Below are positions 8,192 through 17,047 of a stretch of 64,000 bases of DNA, in pieces. Position numbers and translations under genes: made by a program. The stretch comes from Roseateles_B flavus (GTDB lineage Bacteria > Pseudomonadota > Gammaproteobacteria > Burkholderiales > Burkholderiaceae_C), in assembly GCF_039872765.1 (NCBI RefSeq), contig NZ_JBDPZC010000005.1, positions 186,001 to 250,000 of the forward strand. Direction: 5' to 3'. Position 1 is the stretch's first letter. Each line of letters starts with the position of its first letter. The notes beneath the pieces are model-generated. The model saw nothing but the letters and a program-made list of their open reading frames with translations. It had not been told where the DNA came from and did not search any database.

Positions 8192-9994
8192 ATGCAAGCA
8201 AGCCCGCCTTCCGACCCCCAACCCCAGTCCCTGGATGTGCCCACCCAGGACGCCCAGGCCCTGCCGGCGGCCACGACGCCGGGCCTGCGCCAGACGGCCC
8301 GCCGCCTGCTCCCCTTCTTCTGGCCCCAGCGCTGGGGCCTGGCCCTGACCATGGTGGCCTACCTTGGAGCGGCCGCCACCGAACCCCTGATCCCGGCCCT
8401 GATCCAGAAGATCTTCGGCGACGGTTTCCATGCCGACGCCTTCGCCGTGTGGTGGGTGCCCGTGGTGTTGGTGGGCCTGTTCGTGCTGCGGGGCATCTTC
8501 AGCTTTCTGGGCCAGTACCTGCTCAACTGGACCAGCTCACGCACCGTGATGCGCCTGCGCCTGGCCCTGGTGGACGCCCTGCTGCAGGCCGACGCCGCCG
8601 TCTACACCAGCCTGCAGCCCGGCGTGGCCGTCTCCAAGGTGGTCAATGACCCGCAGCAGATCATGGAGCGCCTGTCCACCAGCGTGATCACGCTGCTGCG
8701 CGATGGCCTGCCGGCCCTGGCCATGCTGGGCTATCTCTTCTTCCTGAACTGGCAGCTGACCCTGCTGTCCATGGTGACCACGCCGGTGATGGGCTTTGTG
8801 GTGAGCAAGGTCAGCAAGCGGGTGCGCGCCATGGGCAGCGCCGCCTATGACGCGCAGCTGGGCCTGGTCGCCAAGGTGGAGGACGTCAGCCGTGCCTGGC
8901 GCGTGGTGCGCAGCTTCGACGCCGCCGAGCACGAGCGCCGACGCTTCGAGCAGCTGGCCCGCGAGGCCCAGCGTGCGGCGCTCAAGACGGCCGCGGCCAA
9001 TGCCTCCGCCCAGCCGCTGTCGCAGTTCGTGGCCAGCATCGGGCTCTCGGCCATCGTCAGCCTGGCCCTGCTGCAGGCGCGCGGCGCGCACACGGGCGTC
9101 GGCGAGTTCAGTGCCTTCATCACCGCCCTGCTGCTGCTGACCTCGCGCCTGCGCCATCTCACCGAGGTCAGCCAGCCCATCATCAACGGTCTGGTGGTGG
9201 CCCAGGGCTGCCTGCAGCTGCTGGACACGCCGCGCGAGCAGGACAGCGGCAGCGCCACCTTCGAGCACTGCCAGGGCGATTTGCAGCTGGAGGGTGTCAC
9301 CCTGCGCTATCCCAATGCCGACAGGCCGGCCCTGGACGCGCTGCAGCTCCACATCCCCAGCGGCCGGACCACTGCGCTGGTGGGCTCCTCCGGCGCGGGC
9401 AAGAGCTCGGTGATCCAGCTGCTGCTGGGCTTCGCCCGGCCACAGGCAGGCCGGATCCTGCTGGACGGCGGGGACATTGCCGACCACACCCGCGCCAGCC
9501 TGCGTCGCCAGTTCGCGGTGGTCTCGCAGGACATCGTGCTCTTCGACGGCAGCATCGCCGACAACATCGCCTATGCACAGCAGCGCGACGATGCGCGCCT
9601 GGAGCAGGTGCTGCGCGCCGCGCATCTGTGGGACTTCGTCCACCAGCAGCCCCTGGGTCTGGACAGCCCCGTGGGCGCCAACGGCAGCCTGCTCTCGGGC
9701 GGCCAGCGCCAGCGTCTGGCCATCGCCCGCGCCCTGTACAAGGAAGCGCCGGTCTGGGTCTTCGACGAGGCCACCTCGGCCCTGGACACCGAAAGCGAGC
9801 GCGCCGTGCAGCAGGCCCTGGAGCAGTGGCAGGGCAAGAAGACGCTGATCGTGATCGCCCACCGCCTGTCCACCGTCCGGCATGCCGACTGCATCCATGT
9901 GATGAGCCAGGGGCGGGTGATCGAGAGCGGCACGCACGAGACCCTGCTGGCCCTGGAAGGCGTCTATGCCGGCATGGTGCGAGCCCAGCATTGA
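8192..9994 (+). CDS. msbA: Lipid A export ATP-binding/permease protein MsbA
   Basis: The 600-residue ABC half-transporter flips lipid A-core across the inner membrane as a homodimer. The transmembrane domain occupies about residues 40-340 with six helices. The nucleotide-binding domain follows, with Walker A GSSGAGKSS near 397-405, signature LSGGQRQRLAIARAL from about 501, Walker B VWVFDEATSALD near 522-533 and the H-loop IAHRLST. It is about 20 residues longer than E. coli MsbA because of a Pro/Gln-rich N-terminus. ATG 8192 is used. Its neighbours (lapAB, four glycosyltransferase genes) support a true LPS role over a generic multidrug exporter. Confidence 0.9.
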   Translation: MQASPPSDPQPQSLDVPTQDAQALPAATTPGLRQTARRLLPFFWPQRWGLALTMVAYLGAAATEPLIPALIQKIFGDGFHADAFAVWWVPVVLVGLFVLRGIFSFLGQYLLNWTSSRTVMRLRLALVDALLQADAAVYTSLQPGVAVSKVVNDPQQIMERLSTSVITLLRDGLPALAMLGYLFFLNWQLTLLSMVTTPVMGFVVSKVSKRVRAMGSAAYDAQLGLVAKVEDVSRAWRVVRSFDAAEHERRRFEQLAREAQRAALKTAAANASAQPLSQFVASIGLSAIVSLALLQARGAHTGVGEFSAFITALLLLTSRLRHLTEVSQPIINGLVVAQGCLQLLDTPREQDSGSATFEHCQGDLQLEGVTLRYPNADRPALDALQLHIPSGRTTALVGSSGAGKSSVIQLLLGFARPQAGRILLDGGDIADHTRASLRRQFAVVSQDIVLFDGSIADNIAYAQQRDDARLEQVLRAAHLWDFVHQQPLGLDSPVGANGSLLSGGQRQRLAIARALYKEAPVWVFDEATSALDTESERAVQQALEQWQGKKTLIVIAHRLSTVRHADCIHVMSQGRVIESGTHETLLALEGVYAGMVRAQH

Positions 9995-10355
9995 GCCTTC
10001 TGGGGGCCTGCGGCGGCGGCGCTTCCTCGGCGCAGCCGCAGCCCTGGGCCTGGCCGGCTCATCGGCCCTGGGGCAAGACCTGACCCCGCACACCCCGCCG
10101 CCGCTGGAGCTGAACATGGCCAGCCGCGCGGAGCTGGAGTCCCTGCCCGGGCTCGGACCTTCCCTCGTCGGCCTGATGCTGGCCGCACGCCAGCAGGCAC
10201 CCTTCCAGGACGGGCAAGACCTGGCACGAAGGGTCAAGGGCATGGGCCCGAAGATGAGGGCACGGCTGTCAGCGGCGGGCCTGCGCATCAACGGGCAGCC
10301 GCTGGACGCCGCGCCCGCGGGCGGGCTCAGGCCGGCGTCGTCACCGGAGGCTTGA
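9966..10355 (+). CDS. Exported ComEA-like helix-hairpin-helix protein
   Basis: This 129-residue protein has a Tat-like or Sec signal (LRRRRFLGAAAALGLAGSSALG, residues 19-40 in two overlapping parts). It is followed by a helix-hairpin-helix domain: NMASRAELESLPGLGPSLVG and MGPKMRARLSAAGL. Such ComEA/DUF655 domains bind DNA non-specifically, and periplasmic versions serve in natural transformation. The start at 9966 overlaps msbA by 29 bases; a later start nearer the twin-arginine stretch is possible. It converges on the patatin gene with overlapping 3' ends (10327-10355). Function in DNA uptake is only a family-based suggestion. Confidence 0.7.
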   Translation: MPAWCEPSIEPSGGLRRRRFLGAAAALGLAGSSALGQDLTPHTPPPLELNMASRAELESLPGLGPSLVGLMLAARQQAPFQDGQDLARRVKGMGPKMRARLSAAGLRINGQPLDAAPAGGLRPASSPEA

Positions 10356-11604
10356 CGGGCGCATCGCGTTCGCCGCGGCGCTGCCGGGCGGGATCGGGCC
10401 GGCTGGCCTGCGCCGGCCAGTTGAAGAAGCGCAGCACATCGCCCCGGCGCGCCAGGGTGTCCGCCATGCCCAGGTTGATCAGGTCCATGGTGAAGGAGGG
10501 CTCGAAGAGCAGGTAGCTGGTCAGTGCCGAGCCGGTCGCGCCCTTGCCCTCGCCGGACACCCCCACGCTTCGCAGCATGGCGCGGATGGGCGGCGGCAGG
10601 CTGCCCTGGTGCTCGGCGGCCAGGTCGTCCAGGCGGCGGCTGGGCGCGATCACCAGCACGTCGATGGGTCGCAGGGGCGTGCCTTCACGTGCGGCCGGCG
10701 GCAGCAGGGACAGGGTCTTGTTGATGCGCTGCAGCCGCTCGACATCCACCGCCAGGGCGTCCAGGAAGATGTTGGACAGCGCGTGCCCCGCGATCTGTGC
10801 CATGGACGGATGCCCCTCCACCAGCGTCACCCGCCGGCCCGGCGGCTCGTGCATGCGACCGGCACCGATGACCAGCACGCGCTCCGCCCCCAGGTGCACG
10901 GCCGGCGAGACCGGCGCGCTCTGGCGCATGGAGCCGTCGCCGAACCATTCCAGCTGGCCGTCGAGCTCCAGCTGCTGGGCGGGGAAGATGAAGGGGATGG
11001 CCGAGGACGCCAGCAGGTGCTCGATGCCCAGCTGTGCCCGCACGGCAATGCGCTGCGAGCGCAGCCAGGGCTCATAGGGCTTGTGGGTCTGGTAGAAGGT
11101 GACGTGCTGGCCCGAGGTATAGCTGGAGCCGCTGATGGCCAGGGCTTCGAGGTGCTCGCTGTCCAGCATGGCCTCCAGACGGTCGAAGCGGATCCAGCGC
11201 TGCAGCAGGTGGGACAGCGGGTCGTTGTCCAGCAGGCTGCGCGGCTTGGAGCGGCGCCAGCGCGCGAGGGCCCAGCCCAGGCTCATCATGGTCATCCAGC
11301 GCGCGCCGGTGCGGATCACACCCAGCGAGTCGGCCGCGTAGACCTGCTCCACATGGATGTTGCGCCAGATGTGCATGAGGCCATCGACGGCAGCATCGAA
11401 CTCATCGGCCTGGCAGGCCAGCGTGGCCGCATTGATGGCACCGGCCGAGGTGCCGGCGATCACGGGAAAGGGATTGGGGCCCTGCACGCCCGCATCGCGC
11501 CGCAGCTGGGCGATGGCGGCCAGCACACCGACCTGGTAGGCCGCACGCGCGCCGCCTCCGGTGAGGATGAGGCCGGTGCGTGGCGTGTGGGCGGTCGCGC
11601 TCAA
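10327..11604 (-). CDS. Patatin-like phospholipase
   Basis: This is a 425-residue serine hydrolase of the patatin/RssA type. The oxyanion loop LTGGGARAAYQVG (15-26), nucleophile elbow GTSAG (S53) and catalytic Asp in FGDGSMRQ (D223) are all present, giving a complete Ser-Asp dyad. It probably hydrolyses phospholipid acyl esters near the inner membrane. I favour a TTG start at 11604 because GGAGAC lies six bases before it and the patatin fold begins at once. ATG 11691 would add 29 low-complexity residues. The C-terminal tail is proline/arginine-rich and non-conserved. Confidence 0.85.
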   Translation of the reverse strand: MSATAHTPRTGLILTGGGARAAYQVGVLAAIAQLRRDAGVQGPNPFPVIAGTSAGAINAATLACQADEFDAAVDGLMHIWRNIHVEQVYAADSLGVIRTGARWMTMMSLGWALARWRRSKPRSLLDNDPLSHLLQRWIRFDRLEAMLDSEHLEALAISGSSYTSGQHVTFYQTHKPYEPWLRSQRIAVRAQLGIEHLLASSAIPFIFPAQQLELDGQLEWFGDGSMRQSAPVSPAVHLGAERVLVIGAGRMHEPPGRRVTLVEGHPSMAQIAGHALSNIFLDALAVDVERLQRINKTLSLLPPAAREGTPLRPIDVLVIAPSRRLDDLAAEHQGSLPPPIRAMLRSVGVSGEGKGATGSALTSYLLFEPSFTMDLINLGMADTLARRGDVLRFFNWPAQASRPDPARQRRGERDAPVKPPVTTPA

Positions 11605-11829
11605 GGCATGGTCTCCGCGCTGCGGGTCTGCGAAAGAGGCAGCGGGGGCTGGCGTCCGTGAAAGGCGGCCCGCGCCCGCTGGGCCGATCATCGCAGCATG
11701 CCGGCCCTTCCCTGCGGAAAAGGATAGCGCGAAATCCCCCTAGTCCTGGGGGAGGTGACGACACCGGTCGAAACAGCAACGGTGCGGCGTATCAGGCACG
11801 TCGCAGCCACGGTCGTGCCGGTTCGGCAC

Positions 11830-14800
11830 TCACTCGTAGCTGATCTGCACCGGCTCGCCCTTGGGGCCGGCGAACTTCGCCAGGGCCTCGTCGCAGGGCC
11901 AGAACTTGGCGGCGTCGCCCAGTTCGAGCTCGGCCACGGCGCCCTCGCGCTTGAGGCTCAGGCGCAGGCCCAGGCCGTGGGTGAGCGTGCCCTGCTCAGT
12001 CTCGACCACCTTCGGGGGCCAGGTCTTGACCACCTCCTGCACCGGCGGCACCGTGCCGTTGACCGCCAGGCGCAGGAACTTGCCGAAGCGGGCGCGCGCG
12101 CCGGCCAGGTCCCAGACGGCCTGGATATTCATGCGCAGGCCGCCGGAGAAGCGGTCGTTCTGGACCTTGCCGGAGACGATGATCAGCTCGTCGTCCGCCA
12201 GGATGCCCTTGGCGCTGTTGATCAGTTCCTCATTGGCCACGGACTCAATGACGTCGGTCTTGTCGTCCAGCTTGAAGATGGCCACCTTGCCCCGGTTGCC
12301 ATTGATGATGCGCATGTCGGACACGATGCCCGCCACCAGCACCGGCTCGCGGCTGTCCGTGAGGTCGGCGATGCGCCGGCGCACCATGCGGCGCACTTCC
12401 TCGCCGGACTGGTCGAAGAGATGGCCTGAGAGGTAGTAGCCGATGGCCGTCTTCTCGAGGCTCAGCTTCTCCTTGATGCTCCAGGGCGCCACGCTGACCA
12501 GATCGGGCTCGGCGGTCGAGGAGCCATGGGTGTCGTCGAAGTCGAAGAGGCCGCCCTGGTCGGCGTTGGCGGCCAGGTTCTCGGCATAGGTGTAGCCCAG
12601 GGCCACGCTGGCCAGCAGGCGGGCGCGATCGGCCTCCAGGGTGTCGAAGGCGCCCGCCTTGATCAGGGCCTCCACCACGCGCTTGTTGACGGCCTTGCGG
12701 TCCACGCGGGCGCAGAAGTCGAAGAAGCTCTTGAAGGGGCCGCCCTCCTTGCGGGCGCGCAGGATGGCCTCGATGGCGCCCTGCCCCGTGCCCTTGACGG
12801 CACCCAGGCCGTAGTTGACGAGCTTGTCGTGGATGGGCTCGAAGCGATAGACGCCGCGGTTGACGCAAGGTGGCTGGAACTCGATGCCGAACAGCTTCGC
12901 GTCCTCCAGCAGGACCTTGAGCTTGTCCGTGTCGTCCATTTCGATGGTCATGTTCGCGGCGAAGAACTCCGCCGTGAAATGCACCTTCAGCCAGCCCGTG
13001 TGATAGGCCAGCAGGGAGTAGGCGGCCGCGTGCGACTTGTTGAAGCCGTAGCCCGCGAACTTCTCCATCAGGTCGAAGACCTCGTCGGCCTTGGCCTGGT
13101 CGATGCCCTTCTCCGCCGCGCCCTTTCGGAACAGGTCGCGGTGCATGGCCATCTCTTCGGCCTTCTTCTTGCCCATGGCCCGGCGCAGCATGTCGGCGCC
13201 GCCGAGGCTGTAGCCACCCAGCACCTGGGCCGTCTGCATCACCTGCTCCTGGTAGACCATGATGCCGTAGGTCTCGGCCAGCACGGGCTCGGTCAGGGGG
13301 TGCGGGTACTCCACCGTCTCCTTGCCGTGCTTGCGCGCGACGAAGGTCGGGATCAGGTCCATGGGGCCCGGGCGGTACAGCGCGTTCAGGGCGATGAGGT
13401 CTTCCAGGCGCGAGGGCTTGGCGTCGCGCAGCATGCCCTGCATGCCGCGGGATTCGAACTGGAACACCGATTCCGTCAGGCCGTCCGAGAAGAGCTTGTA
13501 GACCTTCTTGTCGTCCAGGGGGATGTTCTCGAAGGCGAAGTCCTTCTGGCCCGGATGGCGGGCCACGATGAAGTCCTTGGCCAGCTCGAGGATGGTCAGC
13601 GTCGCAAGACCCAGGAAGTCGAACTTCACCAGGCCGATGGCCTCGACGTCGTCCTTGTCGTACATGCTCACCGCGCTCGTGGAGCCCGGCTGCTGGTACA
13701 TGGGGCAGAAGTCGGTGATCTTGCCCGGGGCGATCAGCACGCCCCCGGCGTGCATGCCGATGTTGCGCACCATGCCTTCGACCCGCGCCGCCAGCTTCAG
13801 CAGCTCGGCCACTTCCTCTTCCTGCTTCTCGCGTTCCTCGATCTCCGGGGCCTCATGGCGGGCGTAGATGACCTTGGCCTTGTCCGGGTCGAAATCCGGC
13901 GGCAGCTTGGCCAGGGTCACGGTCTTGCCCGGGGGCGCGGGGATCAGCTTGGCGATGGAGTCCACATGGCCGAAGCCCATGCCCAGCACGCGGCCGATGT
14001 CGCGCAGCGCGGCCTTGGCCGCCATGGTGCCGAAGGTGGCGATCTGGCTCACCGCGGGGCGGCCGTACTTGTCCTTGACGTACTCGATGACGCGGTCGCG
14101 GTTGCCCTGGCAGAAGTCGATGTCGAAGTCGGGCATCGACACCCGCTCGGGGTTCAGGAAACGCTCGAACAGCAGGTTGTACTGCAGGGGGTCGAGGTCG
14201 GTGATCAGCAGCACGTAGGCGACCAGCGAGCCGGCACCCGAGCCCCGGCCCGGGCCCACGGGGCAGCCGTTCTGCTTGGCCCAGCGGATGAAGTCACCCA
14301 CGATGAGGAAGTAGCCCGGGAAGCCCATCTTGATGATGGTCTCCAGCTCGAACTCCAGGCGCTCCACATAGCGGGGGCGCTGGGCCTCGCGCTTGGCCTC
14401 GTCGGGGTAGAGCTGCTTCAGGCGCGCGTCCAGGCCCTCGTAGCTGAGCTCCCGGAAGTAGCGGTCCATGGCCATGGGCTGGCCGTCGTCCAGGATGGGC
14501 GTGGGAAAGTTGGGCAGCTGCGGCTTGCCCAGCACCAGCGACAGGCTGCAACGCCGGGCGATCTCGACGGTGTTGGCCAGGGCCGAGGGAATGTCAGCGA
14601 AGAGCGCCTCCATGTCCTCCTGCGGCCGGAAGAACTGCCCCGGCAGGAAGCGCTTGACCCGCTTGGGATTGGCCAGGGTCTCGCCATCGGCGATGCAGAC
14701 GCGGGCCTCGTGGGCGTCGTAGTCCTCCTCGGTCAGGAACTGCACCGGGTGGGTGGCCACCACCGGCAGGCCCAGCTCCGCCGCCAGCGGCACGGTGGCC

Positions 14801-15339
14801 GCGACGACGGCCTCCTGGCCCGGCAAGCCGGCACGCTGCAGCTCCAGGTAGAAGCGGTTCGGGTAGATGGCGGCCAGCTTGCCCGCCCAGTCGCGCGCCC
14901 GCGCCTGGTCACCGATCAGCAAGGCCTGGCCGATGGCGCCCATCTGCGCACCCGAGAGGCAGATCAGCCCCTCGTTGAGCTCCTGCATCCACTCCAGCTT
15001 CAGGCAAGCCTGGGTGCGCTGAACGCCCTGGATCCAGGCCCGTGACAGCAGCTCGGACAGGTTCAGGTAGCCCTGCTTGTTCTGCACCAGCAGCAGCAGG
15101 CGGTGCGGCGGCTTGTCGGCCACCTCGGCCTCCACCCAGCAGTCGGCGCCCAGGATGGGCTTGACGCCCTTCTTGCGGCAGGCGTTGTAGTGCTTGACCG
15201 CGCCGAACATGTTGGCGAGGTCGGTGACGGCCAGCGCCACCTGGCCGTCCTTGGCGGCAGCGGCGGCGGCATCGTCGATCAGCAGGGTGCCGTCGACGAC
15301 GGAGAACTCGGTGTGGGTGCGCAGGTGAACAAAAGCCAT
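11830..15339 (-). CDS. dnaE: DNA polymerase III alpha subunit
   Basis: The 1169-residue replicative polymerase subunit starts with the PHP domain (FVHLRTHTEFSVVDG, residues 3-17). The polymerase palm has the catalytic acidic motif PDFDIDF (D404, D406), preceded by GPGRGSGAGSLVAY. The finger/thumb and tandem HhH regions follow, and an OB-fold sits near residue 990. Length is normal for DnaE1 (about 1160). ATG 15339 is chosen; the frame extends upstream to 15432 without conservation. It stands alone on the minus strand between a patatin gene and a VOC gene. Confidence 0.97.
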   Translation of the reverse strand: MAFVHLRTHTEFSVVDGTLLIDDAAAAAAKDGQVALAVTDLANMFGAVKHYNACRKKGVKPILGADCWVEAEVADKPPHRLLLLVQNKQGYLNLSELLSRAWIQGVQRTQACLKLEWMQELNEGLICLSGAQMGAIGQALLIGDQARARDWAGKLAAIYPNRFYLELQRAGLPGQEAVVAATVPLAAELGLPVVATHPVQFLTEEDYDAHEARVCIADGETLANPKRVKRFLPGQFFRPQEDMEALFADIPSALANTVEIARRCSLSLVLGKPQLPNFPTPILDDGQPMAMDRYFRELSYEGLDARLKQLYPDEAKREAQRPRYVERLEFELETIIKMGFPGYFLIVGDFIRWAKQNGCPVGPGRGSGAGSLVAYVLLITDLDPLQYNLLFERFLNPERVSMPDFDIDFCQGNRDRVIEYVKDKYGRPAVSQIATFGTMAAKAALRDIGRVLGMGFGHVDSIAKLIPAPPGKTVTLAKLPPDFDPDKAKVIYARHEAPEIEEREKQEEEVAELLKLAARVEGMVRNIGMHAGGVLIAPGKITDFCPMYQQPGSTSAVSMYDKDDVEAIGLVKFDFLGLATLTILELAKDFIVARHPGQKDFAFENIPLDDKKVYKLFSDGLTESVFQFESRGMQGMLRDAKPSRLEDLIALNALYRPGPMDLIPTFVARKHGKETVEYPHPLTEPVLAETYGIMVYQEQVMQTAQVLGGYSLGGADMLRRAMGKKKAEEMAMHRDLFRKGAAEKGIDQAKADEVFDLMEKFAGYGFNKSHAAAYSLLAYHTGWLKVHFTAEFFAANMTIEMDDTDKLKVLLEDAKLFGIEFQPPCVNRGVYRFEPIHDKLVNYGLGAVKGTGQGAIEAILRARKEGGPFKSFFDFCARVDRKAVNKRVVEALIKAGAFDTLEADRARLLASVALGYTYAENLAANADQGGLFDFDDTHGSSTAEPDLVSVAPWSIKEKLSLEKTAIGYYLSGHLFDQSGEEVRRMVRRRIADLTDSREPVLVAGIVSDMRIINGNRGKVAIFKLDDKTDVIESVANEELINSAKGILADDELIIVSGKVQNDRFSGGLRMNIQAVWDLAGARARFGKFLRLAVNGTVPPVQEVVKTWPPKVVETEQGTLTHGLGLRLSLKREGAVAELELGDAAKFWPCDEALAKFAGPKGEPVQISYE

Positions 15340-15407
15340 GCCGGATTGTAGAGACGGGCGCGGCTCGCCCAAGCTTGCCCGGCACAGCCGACAGCCGCCG
15401 AGCCTAC

Positions 15408-15422
15408 TGACATATCCTGTCA
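15408..15422. promoter_or_regulatory. Inverted repeat TGACA-N5-TGTCA upstream of dnaE
   Basis: TGACA (15408-15412) and TGTCA (15418-15422) form a perfect inverted repeat. It lies 69 bases upstream of the dnaE start and about 98 bases before the VOC gene, in the divergent spacer. On the minus strand it also supplies a TTGACA hexamer, but I see no good -10 at 16-18 bases. It is a possible operator, and no regulator can be named. Confidence 0.25.
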
Positions 15423-15519
15423 ACAACCGCACCTAGCATGGGCCCAGCTCCAACGAGGGAGCCTTTTTGCAACCGGCAATGCCCTCATACGGGAACGCGC
15501 CACATCCAGGGAGAAACCC

Positions 15520-15894
15520 ATGAACCTCAGTCCCAGCCTCCAGATCCTTTTCGTGGACCAGCCTGCCCGCAGCGCTGCCTTCTACAGCGAGCACTTCGGC
15601 GCCCGGGTGCTGGAGTCCTCCCCTACCTTCGCGATGCTGGCGCTGGGTGACAGCGCTCGCCTGGGTCTGTGGTCCCGCCATACGGCCGAGCCCAGCCCGA
15701 CGGCGGCCGGCGGCGGCACCGAACTGGCCTTCGCCCAGCCCGATCGCGGCACCGTGGACAGCCTGCACGCACGCTGGAGCGCGGCCGGCATCCCCATGGC
15801 CCAGGCGCCCGTGGCCCTGGACTTCGGCTACACCTTCGTCGCCACGGATCCTGACGGCCACCGCCTGCGCATCTTCCATCCCGAAGGCAACTGA
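15520..15894 (+). CDS. VOC/glyoxalase-superfamily protein
   Basis: This 124-residue single-domain protein has the beta-alpha-beta-beta-beta architecture of the vicinal oxygen chelate superfamily. The first half has ILFVDQPARSAAFYSEHFGA and the second ends with DFGYTFVATDPDGHRLRIFHPE, the typical glyoxalase/bleomycin-resistance closing motif with a potential metal-binding Glu. GGGAG-like AGGGAGAAACCC precedes the ATG at a good distance. No operon partner is evident. The metabolite or drug handled cannot be predicted; PhnB-like or glyoxalase I-like are both possible. Confidence 0.8.
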   Translation: MNLSPSLQILFVDQPARSAAFYSEHFGARVLESSPTFAMLALGDSARLGLWSRHTAEPSPTAAGGGTELAFAQPDRGTVDSLHARWSAAGIPMAQAPVALDFGYTFVATDPDGHRLRIFHPEGN

Positions 15895-16043
15895 GTGCGC
15901 TGCCGGGCGCGCTGCCGGGTGCGGTGCGGGGTAGTCGGGCGCTGAGCGCCCGACCGGGCGGGACTCAGGGAACATTCGGGGACGCCACCTCGGGCTGCCT
16001 GCCGTATGCTGCCCCGCCAACCCTGCTGACGCCGAGATTCCTC

Positions 16044-17039
16044 ATGCAAGAACGCCGCCAAGATCGCCCGTCCCCCCCCTGCTCCCTGGTCCTGGCGCTC
16101 GGCGCCTGCGCCGGTCTGCTGAGCGCCTCGCTGGCCAGCGCCCAGTCGGCCGCGCCAGCCTCCGCGGCTGCCCAGCCTGCGGCCAGGCCGGCCGGCCCGG
16201 CGCCCGGCAAGAAACCCTCCAGCGCGGACGTCCTGGCCGCCGCCAAACCCTCCGACTGGCGTGCCGTGAACCCCGAGCAGGCCCTCCAGATGGAGCTGCC
16301 CAGCGGCATGGTCATCATCGAGCTGGCCAGCAGCTTCGCGCCGGCCCATGCGGCCAACATCGTCAAGCTGACCCGCGCGGGCTACTTCGACGGCCTGGCC
16401 GTCATCCGCTCCCAGGAAAACTACGTGACCCAATGGGGCGACGCCGAAGAAGATGAGGCCAAGGCCCGCAAGAAGCCGGACACCCTGGGCAAGGCCCCGG
16501 CGGAGTTCTCCCGTCCGCTGAAGGGACTGAAGCTCACCCCGCTGCCCGAACGCGACACCTGGGCGGCCAAGGTCGGCTTCGTGGATGGCTGGCCTGTCGC
16601 CGTCGATCCCCAGAAGGGCCGCGCCTGGCTCGCCCACTGCAACAGCATCGTGGGCGCCGCCCGCGGCAACGAGCCCGACTCCAGCGACGGCAGCGGCCTC
16701 TACGCCATCATTGGCCACGCCCCGCGCGCCCTGGACCTCAACATCACCACCGTGGGCCGTGTGCTGCAGGGCATGGAGAAGCTCAGCAGCCTGCCCCGCG
16801 GCACCGGCGCCCTGGGCTTCTACGAGAAGGCCGAGGAACGCACCCCCATCACCCGCGTCCGCGTGCTGGCCGACATTCCCGAAGCCGAGCGCCCGCGCCT
16901 GGAGGTGCTGCGCACCGACACCGCCACCTGGCAGGCCTGGCTCAACAGCCGGCGCTTCCGCGGCGGCGGCTGGTTCGTTCATGAGCCGGCCAAGGTGGAG
17001 CTGTGCAGTGCGCTGCCCCCGGTTCGCAGCGCTCCCTGA
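16044..17039 (+). CDS. Periplasmic cyclophilin-type peptidyl-prolyl isomerase
   Basis: The 331-residue protein has a signal peptide (residues 1-34, cleavage after ASLASA), an Ala/Pro-rich linker and then a cyclophilin fold. It begins ALQMELPSGMVIIELASSFAPAHAANIVKL and continues with GYFDGLAVIR. Conserved PPIase elements are recognisable, but the active-site FHR motif is replaced by VIR and long insertions separate the strands, so activity may be reduced. I chose ATG 16044 over an upstream in-frame start at 15924 because it places the signal peptide at the N-terminus. It is followed 8 bases later by the HEXXH protein, likely one operon. Confidence 0.8.
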   Translation: MQERRQDRPSPPCSLVLALGACAGLLSASLASAQSAAPASAAAQPAARPAGPAPGKKPSSADVLAAAKPSDWRAVNPEQALQMELPSGMVIIELASSFAPAHAANIVKLTRAGYFDGLAVIRSQENYVTQWGDAEEDEAKARKKPDTLGKAPAEFSRPLKGLKLTPLPERDTWAAKVGFVDGWPVAVDPQKGRAWLAHCNSIVGAARGNEPDSSDGSGLYAIIGHAPRALDLNITTVGRVLQGMEKLSSLPRGTGALGFYEKAEERTPITRVRVLADIPEAERPRLEVLRTDTATWQAWLNSRRFRGGGWFVHEPAKVELCSALPPVRSAP

Positions 17040-17047
17040 GACGCCCC

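Noticed and set aside
12526..15045. Open frame of 839 codons antisense to dnaE
   Set aside because: Mirror of the dnaE coding frame; no conserved motif, low-complexity composition, no ribosome-binding site.
15934..15954. GTCGGGCGCTGAGCGCCCGAC hairpin after the VOC gene
   Set aside because: A strong palindrome, but there is no T run after it and it lies 90 bases before the cyclophilin start. It could be a weak terminator or chance; not enough to call.
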